From: an uncultured cyanobacterium
Lineage (GTDB): Bacteria; Cyanobacteriota; Cyanobacteriia; PCC-6307; Cyanobiaceae
Length of the DNA: 7,015 nucleotides
Assembly (NCBI GenBank): GCA_903862155.1
Contig: CAIOXF010000054.1
Span: 1-7,015, forward strand
Direction of reading: 5' to 3'
Part shown: positions 1-6,169 of the stretch, one piece after another
Numbering within the stretch: the first letter of the stretch is position 1
Layout: each line of letters starts with the position of its first letter
Notes under the pieces: model-generated
The model's input: only the letters and a program-made list of their open reading frames with translations
The model's database searches: none
Told to the model about the DNA's origin: nothing
Position numbers and translations under genes: made by a program

Positions 1-242
1 CTGACACGCAAGCGACCAGCTAACGTAGTCTCGAAATAGTCAGATGCCGGCAGTGTTGTACAAAGATAGTGATTAAAGCCATATGGTTCACAAACAAATT
101 CTCCAGGACCGTCCCCAGAAGCCAGCCAGACCACGTTATAGGCGTCGTCAATGATTAGCTGGCGAAGATGTGGACCTGCATCTTCAAGATTGAGGCGGGG
201 CAGCAGTTGCTGGAGATGATCACGTAAGGGAGGTTGCTGCAT
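1..242 (-). CDS. Unrecognised protein, N-terminal 80 residues (runs off left edge)
   Basis: On the minus strand an open frame starts at an ATG at 242-240 and stays open to base 1, giving about 80 codons with no stop. Its start reads MQQPPLRDHLQQLLPRL. An in-frame TGA lies upstream with no other start codon between, so this start is well defined. The visible part is soluble-looking, with an acidic stretch (IIDDAYNVVW, roughly residues 29-38) and aromatic and cysteine residues later (FVCEPYGFNHYLC). I see no signal peptide or membrane segment. I do not recognise the family. It does not look like the N-terminus of a response regulator receiver domain, which normally opens with a short hydrophobic strand and an acidic pair. 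It lies 85 bp downstream of the histidine kinase on the same strand and shares its low GC, so it may be co-transcribed with it. The real product is longer than seen here. Confidence 0.7.
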   Translation of the reverse strand, partial: MQQPPLRDHLQQLLPRLNLEDAGPHLRQLIIDDAYNVVWLASGDGPGEFVCEPYGFNHYLCTTLPASDYFETTLAGRLRV

Positions 243-261
243 TACTGACGGGAGACGATAA

Positions 262-291
262 CTATTAACGCAGGCGGTTAGTGCATGTCAT
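262..291 (-). promoter_or_regulatory. Possible weak promoter ahead of the left-edge gene
   Basis: On the minus strand ATGACA (291-286) differs from the -35 consensus TTGACA at one base. After an 18-bp spacer comes TAATAG (267-262), which matches the -10 consensus at only three of six bases. Transcription would begin near 255, leaving a leader of about 13 bases before the ATG at 242. This rests on sequence matching alone; read-through from the kinase gene is equally possible. Confidence 0.2.
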
Positions 292-327
292 TGAGAGTAG
301 GAATATTCAGTGGTGGAGACGAGGGCA

Positions 328-1860
328 CTATTGGCTGGTGATCGCAGGATCATTCGCTACAGAATTCGAGGCAGAAACCGGGAAGCGAAGCACAAAGCAA
401 GAACCCTTGCCAGCGTCGTTATCGACGACAAAGACAGAGCCATGCATACGTTCCGTAATCAGCTTGACAACAGCCAAGCCGACCCCCGAACCGGAGACAG
501 CTGAAGAAGAGCCCACGCCTCGGTTAAATGGCTTAAATATTGACTGTTTAAATGCATCGGGAACGCCTGGACCCTCATCGATCACTCTGAAATCAACGCG
601 TGAGTGGTCGGCCGAGATCAAAACTAGGATTTCACTCTGTTGGGATGAGTACTTAACGCCATTCTCAATCAAATTGAGAATACAGTCTCGTAGTCGTTCG
701 GGATCAACACTCAGCTTCGTACCCAGCAATTCGTTCTCATTTTGAGACTCCAGCTGAAGATTGACCCGCTTGGTCCATGCCAGCTTGCTTAAAACCGCCT
801 GAAGATCAGCAATAACTTCGCGAACTGCTATCGCCTTTACAGAGAGGCTCACGGTTCCGCTCTCGCCTCGCGCAAGATCGACAAGGTTTTTGGTTAACTT
901 TTCGGCTCGGTAAGACTCTTCTTGAATGTCTACAAGGCTGCTTTGAATACTGGGTTCCAGCGATGAAGCTCGCCTAATCACACGGCGACAGGAGGCAGTG
1001 ATCAGGGAAAGGGGTGTCAGCAACTCATGGCTCATAGCACGCACCAATAGCTGCTCTGTGCTCCAGGTTTTTTCTAGTCTCTCTGCCAGCTTTTGATAAG
1101 ACAGAGCAATCCCCTTGAGCTCATTCGGTTGAGCATCGATTGAAACAGCCATCGATCCAATACTGCCTGAAGGATTGAGTTCAATCGAATCAAGACCGCG
1201 CTCTAGGGCGGCTAAAGGCTTCAGGACGGTACGATTCAGAATCAACTGAATGAGTATCAATACAAGGGTAACAGATACGAGCCAGGTTAAAGCTAAAAAG
1301 GTGAGATTGCTTTGGCGACTAGCGGGGGTGACACCTACATCTTCTATGAATCGGAGTACTCCTTCACCCGAAGGCAGTGGCATCGAGCAAGTAAAGTAGG
1401 TTTCACCTTCAAAAGTGAATGCACGAGGCTTCTGCATGCCTGGAGAATTTATCCCGGCAACCTCAAGAAGCTTTGGATTAGCAAAGAAACCCTGGACAGA
1501 GGGTGATGAAGGGAACATTGGGGGCTTGCCCGGCCTGCTTAACCACACCATGACCCGTGCGGCCGAGAAATCCTCCATGACTCGTTTGACTCGCTCTTCA
1601 AAAGCAGCTTCTTCAACGGCCGTAAGTATCTTTTTTGGTGGTTGTCCCTGATCTGATAACAGCACGCCAATGCTTTCAGCGGTAGCCATCACCAAGCGCT
1701 CGTGACGCTGTAATCGATCCCTATTAATCAGCTGTTCAGTGCTAACTAGAAGTACGGCGTAGGTCACCGAAAGGACTCCAAGCAGCGAGAGTCCAAAGCG
1801 CCGACGAATGGAAAAGCCCGCTCGAGACTCAGCTGGCACAAAGCGTCTCAGAAGACTCAC
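328..1860 (-). CDS. Membrane-bound sensor histidine kinase (HAMP-HisKA-HATPase_c)
   Basis: A 510-residue two-component sensor kinase that should autophosphorylate on histidine and pass phosphate to a response regulator. Order of parts: cytoplasmic N-terminus; membrane helix 1 at about 21-40; an extracytoplasmic sensor region of about 145 residues; membrane helix 2 at about 187-208; a HAMP linker from about 209 to 262; a HisKA dimerisation domain with the phosphoacceptor H278 in SHELLTPL; then an ATP-binding domain with N box N396/N400 (NLIENGVKY), G1 box DEGPGVP (428-434), F box IFKPF (441-445) and G2 box GSGVGL (457-462). All catalytic motifs are present. The residue three after the histidine is Leu, where Arg or Lys is usual. 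The start is GTG at 1860: an in-frame TAA lies seven codons upstream and no better start exists. There is no attached receiver domain and no response regulator is visible on either side. GC near 50% is far below that of the genes to its right. The signal sensed cannot be told. Confidence 0.94.
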   Translation of the reverse strand: MSLLRRFVPAESRAGFSIRRRFGLSLLGVLSVTYAVLLVSTEQLINRDRLQRHERLVMATAESIGVLLSDQGQPPKKILTAVEEAAFEERVKRVMEDFSAARVMVWLSRPGKPPMFPSSPSVQGFFANPKLLEVAGINSPGMQKPRAFTFEGETYFTCSMPLPSGEGVLRFIEDVGVTPASRQSNLTFLALTWLVSVTLVLILIQLILNRTVLKPLAALERGLDSIELNPSGSIGSMAVSIDAQPNELKGIALSYQKLAERLEKTWSTEQLLVRAMSHELLTPLSLITASCRRVIRRASSLEPSIQSSLVDIQEESYRAEKLTKNLVDLARGESGTVSLSVKAIAVREVIADLQAVLSKLAWTKRVNLQLESQNENELLGTKLSVDPERLRDCILNLIENGVKYSSQQSEILVLISADHSRVDFRVIDEGPGVPDAFKQSIFKPFNRGVGSSSAVSGSGVGLAVVKLITERMHGSVFVVDNDAGKGSCFVLRFPVSASNSVANDPAITSQ

Positions 1861-1908
1861 AAGGCAAACCTGCGTTGCTTAGAAACAATGTCTAGCGGCC
1901 ATCCGATC

Positions 1909-1921
1909 GTGATGCAATCAC
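1909..1921. repeat. Short perfect dyad GTGAT-GCA-ATCAC
   Basis: A 13-bp inverted repeat with 5-bp arms and a 3-bp centre sits in the 85-bp gap between the M23 peptidase stop and the kinase GTG, about 48 bp upstream of the kinase start. It could be a small operator or chance. It is too short, and lacks the T-run, to be an intrinsic terminator. Confidence 0.3.
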
Positions 1922-1945
1922 TCAACACCACCCCAGCAGGTGATT

Positions 1946-3001
1946 TCAGGCGCCAGGGCGCTCCAGGGCCCGCAGCAACTGGCCCATCAGCAATGCCACC
2001 GCATCGCCGCCCAAGCCGGCCTTGCCGGGATCGAGATCCCCGGGCTCCACAGCCACCCAGCCGCCTTCCCCGGGCAGACGAAGCTCAAAGTGCAGATGGG
2101 GCCCTGTGCTCAGGCCCGTGCTTCCCACTCGGCCGATCACCTCGCCCTGGCGCACCTGCTCGCCGGTCTTCACATACAGCTCGCTGAGGTGGCCGTAGAG
2201 GGTGCGGCGATGGGGGTTGTCGTGCTCGATCTCCACCGCCAGGCCATAGCCGCCGGCCAGGCCGCTGCTCACCACCCGGCCGCTGAGGGCCGCCACCACC
2301 GGCGTGCCTTCCGGAGCGGCCAGGTCGCGGCCGGCATGCATCAGCCAGCTGCCCAGCACCGGATGGAGCCGGTAGCCGAAGTTGCTGGTGGTGATCGCCG
2401 AGCCGATCAGGGGGAACAGCAGGCGGCGGTTGCCATTGCCACCGATCGGAGCCGGCCTCGGCGTCACGCCGAACACATCGGCCAGGCGGAAGGTGCCGCC
2501 ATCTCCAGCCAGCAGGGCGGATACCGGCACGGTGAGCGGCGGCAGAGGCCGGCCGTCGGCACCGAGACGCTCGCCGATCAGCTGGCCATCGGCTCCGATG
2601 CGACTCCGCCAACGCACCGCCACACCGGTACGGCACTCCTGGACTGAAAGCGCCCCAGTGCGGCAAGCCTGCTGATGGGCGGGCACGTTGAAGGGCACCA
2701 TGGCCGAGCCGCTGCGGATCCGGGCCCGCTCCGCCGGGGTCACCACCCCATCGCGCACTAGGGCATCGAGGGAGGAATCGAAGCGGGCGGGGGGCTGGCT
2801 GCGCAGCAGGGCGGGGTCGGGCCGCAGGGGCTGGGGCAGCGCTTCGGCCGCCGGGTTGGGAGGCAGCACCGGAGCACTCGGCGCCGGCACATCAGAGGGG
2901 GTGGTTTGGGCCGCAGCCAGTCCCCAGCCCAGCAGCGGCGCTGCCAGCAGCATCAGGCCCCCCAGAGGGGAGAGCGCGCGGGCACGGGGATGGACAACCA
3001 T
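1946..3001 (-). CDS. Secreted M23 family (LytM-type) zinc metallopeptidase
   Basis: A 351-residue protein predicted to be exported and to cut peptide cross-links in peptidoglycan, or to act as an envelope regulator of such enzymes. A signal peptide is clear: basic n-region (R6, R8), hydrophobic core about 10-29, likely cut after A31 in LAAAQ. A Pro/Ala-rich linker (about 33-70) and an unassigned region follow. The C-terminal M23 domain (about 200-325) has every expected active-site residue: zinc ligands H222 and D226 in MHAGRD, H271 in LYGHL, and H302/H304 in GPHLHFEL. It should therefore be catalytically active, unlike degenerate M23 factors such as EnvC/NlpD. Residues 113-116 and 123-126 are both CRTG; these two exported cysteines could form a disulfide. 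The start is ATG at 3001, only 9 bp after the biotin ligase stop, so it is probably the last gene of the operon. Confidence 0.94.
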   Translation of the reverse strand: MVVHPRARALSPLGGLMLLAAPLLGWGLAAAQTTPSDVPAPSAPVLPPNPAAEALPQPLRPDPALLRSQPPARFDSSLDALVRDGVVTPAERARIRSGSAMVPFNVPAHQQACRTGALSVQECRTGVAVRWRSRIGADGQLIGERLGADGRPLPPLTVPVSALLAGDGGTFRLADVFGVTPRPAPIGGNGNRRLLFPLIGSAITTSNFGYRLHPVLGSWLMHAGRDLAAPEGTPVVAALSGRVVSSGLAGGYGLAVEIEHDNPHRRTLYGHLSELYVKTGEQVRQGEVIGRVGSTGLSTGPHLHFELRLPGEGGWVAVEPGDLDPGKAGLGGDAVALLMGQLLRALERPGA

Positions 3002-3010
3002 GGGCGGACT

Positions 3011-3778
3011 TTAGAAATCGCGGCGCCACACGGCTGAGCCGCCCGTGGGATCCACCACCCGCAGACCACCATCGCGTTCCAGCCCTGCAATCTGCCAGCA
3101 CACCCCATCCCGCTGGATCCCCTCCGGCGGTCTCCATAACCGTTGCTCCACCTCCAGGCGCACCCGCTCGGGGTGGGGGGCCAGCGCCAGGGTGCGCTCG
3201 ATCGCCCGCTGGGCCAGGACCTCCAGTGCCCGGGGCGTGGCCCGGGGATCAAAGCGCGCAAGCCGGCTGTTCAGCCGCCGCTGCCCCACCGGCTGCTGCA
3301 GCGCCTGCCCAAGAGCGATCGCTCCCACCGGAGCCCGGTTGATGCCGTTGAGCCCCAGCCCCAGCTGGGCCCAACGCACCCGGCCACCCCGCAACCGCAA
3401 CCGGGGCAGCAGCCCCGCCAACTTGCGGCCTCCCAGATAGAGATCGTTGGGCCACTTGATCGCCAATGGCAGCGGTGCAGCGGCCAGCGTGAGCGCCTCC
3501 AGCTCCTGGGCCACGCCCAAGGCCATGGCCAGGGCCGGTGCCGCGGCCCGCGAGGCATCGGCAGGCCAGGGAAAAGCCGCGCTGAGCCACAGCCCACCGG
3601 CGGGCGATTGCCACACCCGCCCCTGCTGGCCCCGGCCAAAGCGCTGGCGCCGGGCCACCACCATCCGCCGCCAGCCGCGATCTTCTTCAGGCGGAGGGTC
3701 CCTCAGCAGCCAACGCTCCAGCTGCCGCTCCGTGCTGGCGCACACCGCCAGGCGACGCACCTGCCAGGGCGGACTCAC
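3011..3778 (-). CDS. birA: Biotin--[acetyl-CoA-carboxylase] ligase, class I (no DNA-binding domain)
   Basis: A 255-residue enzyme that makes biotinyl-AMP from biotin and ATP and transfers biotin to a lysine of the carboxyl carrier protein of acetyl-CoA carboxylase, needed for fatty-acid synthesis. Family motifs are visible: the adenylate-binding loop GRGQQGRVWQSPAGG (48-62), KWPNDLYLGG (108-117), the lysine-bearing RKLAGLL (118-124, K119) and LGLGLNGIN (139-147). There is no N-terminal winged helix, so it is a monofunctional class I ligase and should not act as a biotin repressor. I chose GTG at 3778 (protein begins MSPPWQV). The frame stays open upstream to 4246, but that stretch is antiparallel-free same-strand overlap with the aminotransferase coding region and would only be a frame shadow. 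The chosen start lies 2 bp after the aminotransferase stop (3781), which suits coupled translation. GTG codons slightly downstream are possible alternatives. Confidence 0.92.
   Translation of the reverse strand: MSPPWQVRRLAVCASTERQLERWLLRDPPPEEDRGWRRMVVARRQRFGRGQQGRVWQSPAGGLWLSAAFPWPADASRAAAPALAMALGVAQELEALTLAAAPLPLAIKWPNDLYLGGRKLAGLLPRLRLRGGRVRWAQLGLGLNGINRAPVGAIALGQALQQPVGQRRLNSRLARFDPRATPRALEVLAQRAIERTLALAPHPERVRLEVEQRLWRPPEGIQRDGVCWQIAGLERDGGLRVVDPTGGSAVWRRDF
3315..3322. repeat. HIP1 octamer GCGATCGC
   Basis: An exact copy of the highly iterated palindrome typical of many cyanobacterial genomes, lying inside birA. A second copy is in vipp1. It supports a cyanobacterial origin, though two copies in 7 kb of GC-rich DNA is weak evidence alone. 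Confidence 0.6.
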
Positions 3779-3780
3779 CC

Positions 3781-5013
3781 CTACGCCAGTTGCGCAAACC
3801 AGGCGCCAATCCTCCTTGCACCCTGCTCCAACTGCTCCACGGGATGCACCAGGGCCAACCGCGCCCAGCCTTCCCCGCCTGGGCCAAAGCCATTCCCCGG
3901 TGTGAGGGCCACGCCGGTGGCCTCCAGCAAGGCAGCACAGAAGGTTTCTGAATCCCAGCCGCGGGCCTGGGCCACCGGCGGCAGCTGCAGCCACAGGTAG
4001 AGCGCCATCGACGGAACACGCACCGGCCAGCCGACGGCCTCCAGAGCCGCGGCCATCCGGTCGCGGCGCTCGCGGTAAGTGGCCTTGAGCCGCTCGGGCC
4101 AGTCGCCCGCCTGCTCCAGGGCCGCGATGGCTCCTGCCTGCAGCGCCAGCGACTGGTTGAAATCCACCACCCCCTTGAGCTGGCGCAACCCGGCGATCAG
4201 CCCAGGAGCGCCAATGGCGAAGGCCAGCCGGAAGCCGCCCAGGCACCAGCTCTTGGACAACGAGAAAAACTCAATGCCGCACTGGCGCCAGGCCGGGTTG
4301 CGCAGCAGGGCAGGCGCCTCTCCATCGAGGGCCAGATCCACGTAGGGGTTGTCGTGGGCCAGCACGATGCCGTGCTCCGTGGCCCGCTCCACGGCCGCAT
4401 CGAGCCAGGCCTGCTCACCGGTGGTGGCGGTGGGGTTGTGGGGGAACCCCAGCACCATCAGTTTCAGGCGCCGCCAGGTGGCGATGTCGATGGCGGCGAA
4501 GTCGGGCTTCCATCCCGCATCGGCATCGAGGGGCAACAGCACCGGCTCCGCAGAGGCCAAGTGCAGCCCACCCATGTGGGAGGGGTAGTAGGGATCGAGC
4601 AGAAGCGCCGCATCGCCGGGGTTGAGCACCGCCAGGGGCAGGTGGGCCGTGCCCTCCTGGCTGCCCACCAGCAGCTGCACTTCCGTGTCGGGATCGACCG
4701 CCACGCCGAAGCGACGGAGGGCCCAGGCGGCAACGGCCTCACGAAACGGCCGGGTGGCGGCATTGAGGCAGTAGGCCGCGCTCTCGGGCGCCGCAAGCTT
4801 GTTGCCCATCGCCGTGATGGCGGCAGGGGGCGGCAGCAGATCGGTGGAGCCCAGAGAGAGATCGAGCAGCGGCGGCAGCCCGCTATCCGGATCGGAGCAG
4901 CGCCGGCAGTAGGCGGCCTTGCGCTGATCGTTGCGGGCGAACACCCCACTCCCGAGCCGGCCCACCCGCTCCGAGAGAACGCCCGACCAGGACGGCGCCG
5001 CCGCGACCACCAT
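3781..5013 (-). CDS. Fold-type I PLP-dependent aminotransferase (class I/II)
   Basis: A 410-residue cytoplasmic aminotransferase. PLP-site residues are present in order: NPT at 193-195 (FPHNPTATTG), D221 and Y224 in HDNPYVDL, the Schiff-base lysine K254 in SLSKSWCLGG, R262 for the cofactor phosphate, and R385 near the C-terminus (GWARLAL) as likely substrate-carboxylate arginine. The N-terminal DLSLGSTDLLPP stretch and overall length recall the LL-diaminopimelate/succinyl-diaminopimelate/aspartate aminotransferase group. The true amino donor and acceptor cannot be decided from sequence by eye, so no symbol is given. The ATG at 5013 shares its A with the thioredoxin TGA stop (TGATG), a typical re-initiation arrangement; a start slightly further in is possible because the first 20 residues look poorly conserved. 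A CxxC pair (C36, C39 in AYCRRCSD) sits near the N-terminus. birA follows 2 bp after its stop. Confidence 0.92.
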   Translation of the reverse strand: MVVAAAPSWSGVLSERVGRLGSGVFARNDQRKAAYCRRCSDPDSGLPPLLDLSLGSTDLLPPPAAITAMGNKLAAPESAAYCLNAATRPFREAVAAWALRRFGVAVDPDTEVQLLVGSQEGTAHLPLAVLNPGDAALLLDPYYPSHMGGLHLASAEPVLLPLDADAGWKPDFAAIDIATWRRLKLMVLGFPHNPTATTGEQAWLDAAVERATEHGIVLAHDNPYVDLALDGEAPALLRNPAWRQCGIEFFSLSKSWCLGGFRLAFAIGAPGLIAGLRQLKGVVDFNQSLALQAGAIAALEQAGDWPERLKATYRERRDRMAAALEAVGWPVRVPSMALYLWLQLPPVAQARGWDSETFCAALLEATGVALTPGNGFGPGGEGWARLALVHPVEQLEQGARRIGAWFAQLA

Positions 5014-5333
5014 CAGACGTTGGCGTCGAGGAAGGCCTGCAGCTGGGGCTTGGCCATGGCTCCCTCGTGGCGGGCCACTTCCACGCCGTTCTTGAACACG
5101 ATCAGGCAGGGCAGACCCTGCACCTTCTGGGCATCGCGGGTGGCCGGGTTTGGATCAGCTTCGAGCTTGCCCACCTTGAGCCGATCGCCGAACTCGCTGG
5201 CGGCCCAATCCATCAAGGGGGCCATCAGGCGACAAGGGCCACACCAGGTGGCCCACACATCCACGAGCACGGCACCCGGGGTGTCGAGCACTTCGGCTTG
5301 GAAATTGGCGTCGGTGAGCTCGAGAACGGCCAC
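5013..5333 (-). CDS. Thioredoxin
   Basis: A 106-residue single-domain thioredoxin, the normal length for the family, that reduces disulfides in target proteins in the cytoplasm. The active site WCGPC is at 30-34 (C31, C34), preceded by the buried aspartate D25 in LVDVWATW. The conserved lysine (K56) and the FKNG turn (80-83) are also present. The cis-proline loop reads GLPCLIVF (P75, C76), whereas the residue after this proline is usually Thr; the third cysteine lies beside the active site in the fold and could change redox behaviour or be a modification site. The start is GTG at 5333: no ATG is in frame before the active site and no plausible start occurs just upstream. Cyanobacteria carry several thioredoxin types, so I assign no subtype. 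The gene is 59 bp downstream of vipp1 and overlaps the aminotransferase start by one base. Confidence 0.95.
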   Translation of the reverse strand: MAVLELTDANFQAEVLDTPGAVLVDVWATWCGPCRLMAPLMDWAASEFGDRLKVGKLEADPNPATRDAQKVQGLPCLIVFKNGVEVARHEGAMAKPQLQAFLDANV

Positions 5334-5355
5334 GTCGAGGCTGGTTGCTGGGGCG

Positions 5356-5361
5356 ATTGTA
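5356..5361 (-). promoter_or_regulatory. Possible -10 element of a thioredoxin promoter
   Basis: The 59-bp gap between vipp1 and the thioredoxin gene contains TACAAT on the minus strand, one base from the -10 consensus, 22 bp before the GTG start. No good -35 hexamer is found at 16-18 bp upstream (the best, TTCTCC, matches at three of six). It may allow transcription of the downstream four genes apart from vipp1, but this is sequence matching only. Confidence 0.25.
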
Positions 5362-5392
5362 TGGAGATGGCCCTGGTGGAGAAGAACTGGCC

Positions 5393-6169
5393 TCAGAGCT
5401 TGTCGATCGAGCGTTTCAGCTCCTCCAGCTCCGCGTCCACCTCGGTCACCTTCACCGGCTCCAGCTGGGGCGTGGCAGCGGAGGTGCCTGGCAGAGCCGC
5501 ACCGGTAGGAGCACCGGAGAGGCGCTGCTTCATGGCGGCCAGCTCGTCGTCGACCTCGGGGGCACCTTCGAGGGCGGCGAACTGGCTCTCCAGATCGGCG
5601 CCGGCCAGCTCGGCTGCCGCCTGGCTGCGGGCCTCGAGGGTCTGCACCTTTTCCTCCATCCGCTCGAAGGCGGCCATGGCCGAATTGGTGCCGAGATTGC
5701 CCACGGCGCTCTGCAACTGCTCCTGGGCCTGGGCCGCCTGGGCCCGGGCCTTGAGCATGTCTTTCTTGGTTTTGGCCTCGGCGATCTTGGCTTCGAGCTG
5801 CACCAGGCTCTTCTTGAGCGTGTCCACCTGGCCGGCCTGGCTCTGCAGCTGGCCGTTGAGGGCGGTGGCGGTGTCTTGGTAGGTCTTGCGGCGGGAGAGG
5901 GCTTCGCGGGCCAGATCCTCCTCGCCTTTCTTCAGCGCCAGCTCAGCCCGCTCATACCAGGTTTTGGCCTGGGCCTCGGCCTGCTCGGCCTGGTTCTGGA
6001 TCCGCTTCTGGCTGGCGATCGCGGCGGCCACCGCCTGGCGCAACTTCACCAGGTCGTCCTGCATGTCGGCGACCGACTGATCCAGGATCTTGGCCGGATC
6101 CTCAAGGCTGCTCACCGCCGCATTGGCGTTGGCACGAACGAGGCGGCTGAGGCGGTCGAAAAAGCCCAT
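5393..6169 (-). CDS. vipp1: Vipp1/IM30, PspA-family (ESCRT-III superfamily) membrane-remodelling protein
   Basis: A 258-residue protein of the PspA/IM30 family, which forms large ring or rod oligomers on membranes and is needed for thylakoid membrane formation and repair in cyanobacteria and chloroplasts. The N-terminus (MGFFDRLSRLVRANANAAVS, 1-20) is the amphipathic membrane-binding helix. SSLEDPAKIL (20-29) is the conserved turn, and residues 30 to about 205 form the long Ala/Gln/Glu/Lys-rich coiled-coil helices, with AFERMEEKV at 167-175. After a Pro/Thr/Ala-rich linker (about 217-241) comes a charged C-terminal helix, VDAELEELKRSIDKL (244-258). This tail is absent from PspA and marks Vipp1. 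There are no membrane-spanning segments or cysteines. The ATG at 6169 gives the canonical start; no strong Shine-Dalgarno is seen. It is the first gene of the minus-strand train and faces the divergent DUF721 gene. Confidence 0.96.
   Translation of the reverse strand: MGFFDRLSRLVRANANAAVSSLEDPAKILDQSVADMQDDLVKLRQAVAAAIASQKRIQNQAEQAEAQAKTWYERAELALKKGEEDLAREALSRRKTYQDTATALNGQLQSQAGQVDTLKKSLVQLEAKIAEAKTKKDMLKARAQAAQAQEQLQSAVGNLGTNSAMAAFERMEEKVQTLEARSQAAAELAGADLESQFAALEGAPEVDDELAAMKQRLSGAPTGAALPGTSAATPQLEPVKVTEVDAELEELKRSIDKL
6015..6022. repeat. HIP1 octamer GCGATCGC
   Basis: Second exact copy of the cyanobacterial HIP1 palindrome, inside the vipp1 coding region. Confidence 0.6.

Larger units (their letters stand above)
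1..1925. other. Low-GC segment, possible accessory or acquired DNA
   Basis: Hand counts of 60-base blocks gave 25/60 GC at 61-120, 30/60 at 541-600 and 28/60 at 901-960, against 43/60 at 3301-3360 and 44/60 at 4621-4680. The change falls close to the gap between the M23 peptidase stop (1946) and the kinase start (1860). No tRNA, integrase, insertion-sequence end or clear direct repeat marks the junction inside the window, so the cause is unknown. The right boundary given is approximate and the left one is outside the window. Confidence 0.65.

Noticed and set aside
281..745. 154-residue plus-strand open frame in the low-GC segment
   Set aside because: It is antisense to the ATP-binding domain of the kinase, whose N, G1, F and G2 boxes are all intact. 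The Ser/Thr-rich translation resembles no family.
1870..1912. Possible kinase promoter on the minus strand (TTGCAT, 17 bp, TAGACA)
   Set aside because: Both hexamers match consensus at only three of six bases, which is expected by chance in a gap of this size.
1861..1945. Possible terminator after the M23 gene
   Set aside because: Only short dyads are present and no stem is followed by a T-run on the minus strand, so an intrinsic terminator is not supported.
1940..2647. 235-residue plus-strand open frame
   Set aside because: It is antisense to the M23 peptidase catalytic domain; the Ala/Gln/His-rich product is a frame shadow of GC-rich coding DNA.
3779..4246. Upstream extension of the biotin ligase frame to a 411-residue protein
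   Set aside because: The added 156 residues overlap the aminotransferase gene on the same strand in another frame, are Gly/Arg/Ala-rich and match no ligase domain. The ligase motifs all lie after the GTG at 3778.
4354..5508. 384-residue plus-strand open frame
   Set aside because: It lies antisense across the aminotransferase and thioredoxin genes, whose catalytic motifs are intact, and its own translation has no recognisable domain.
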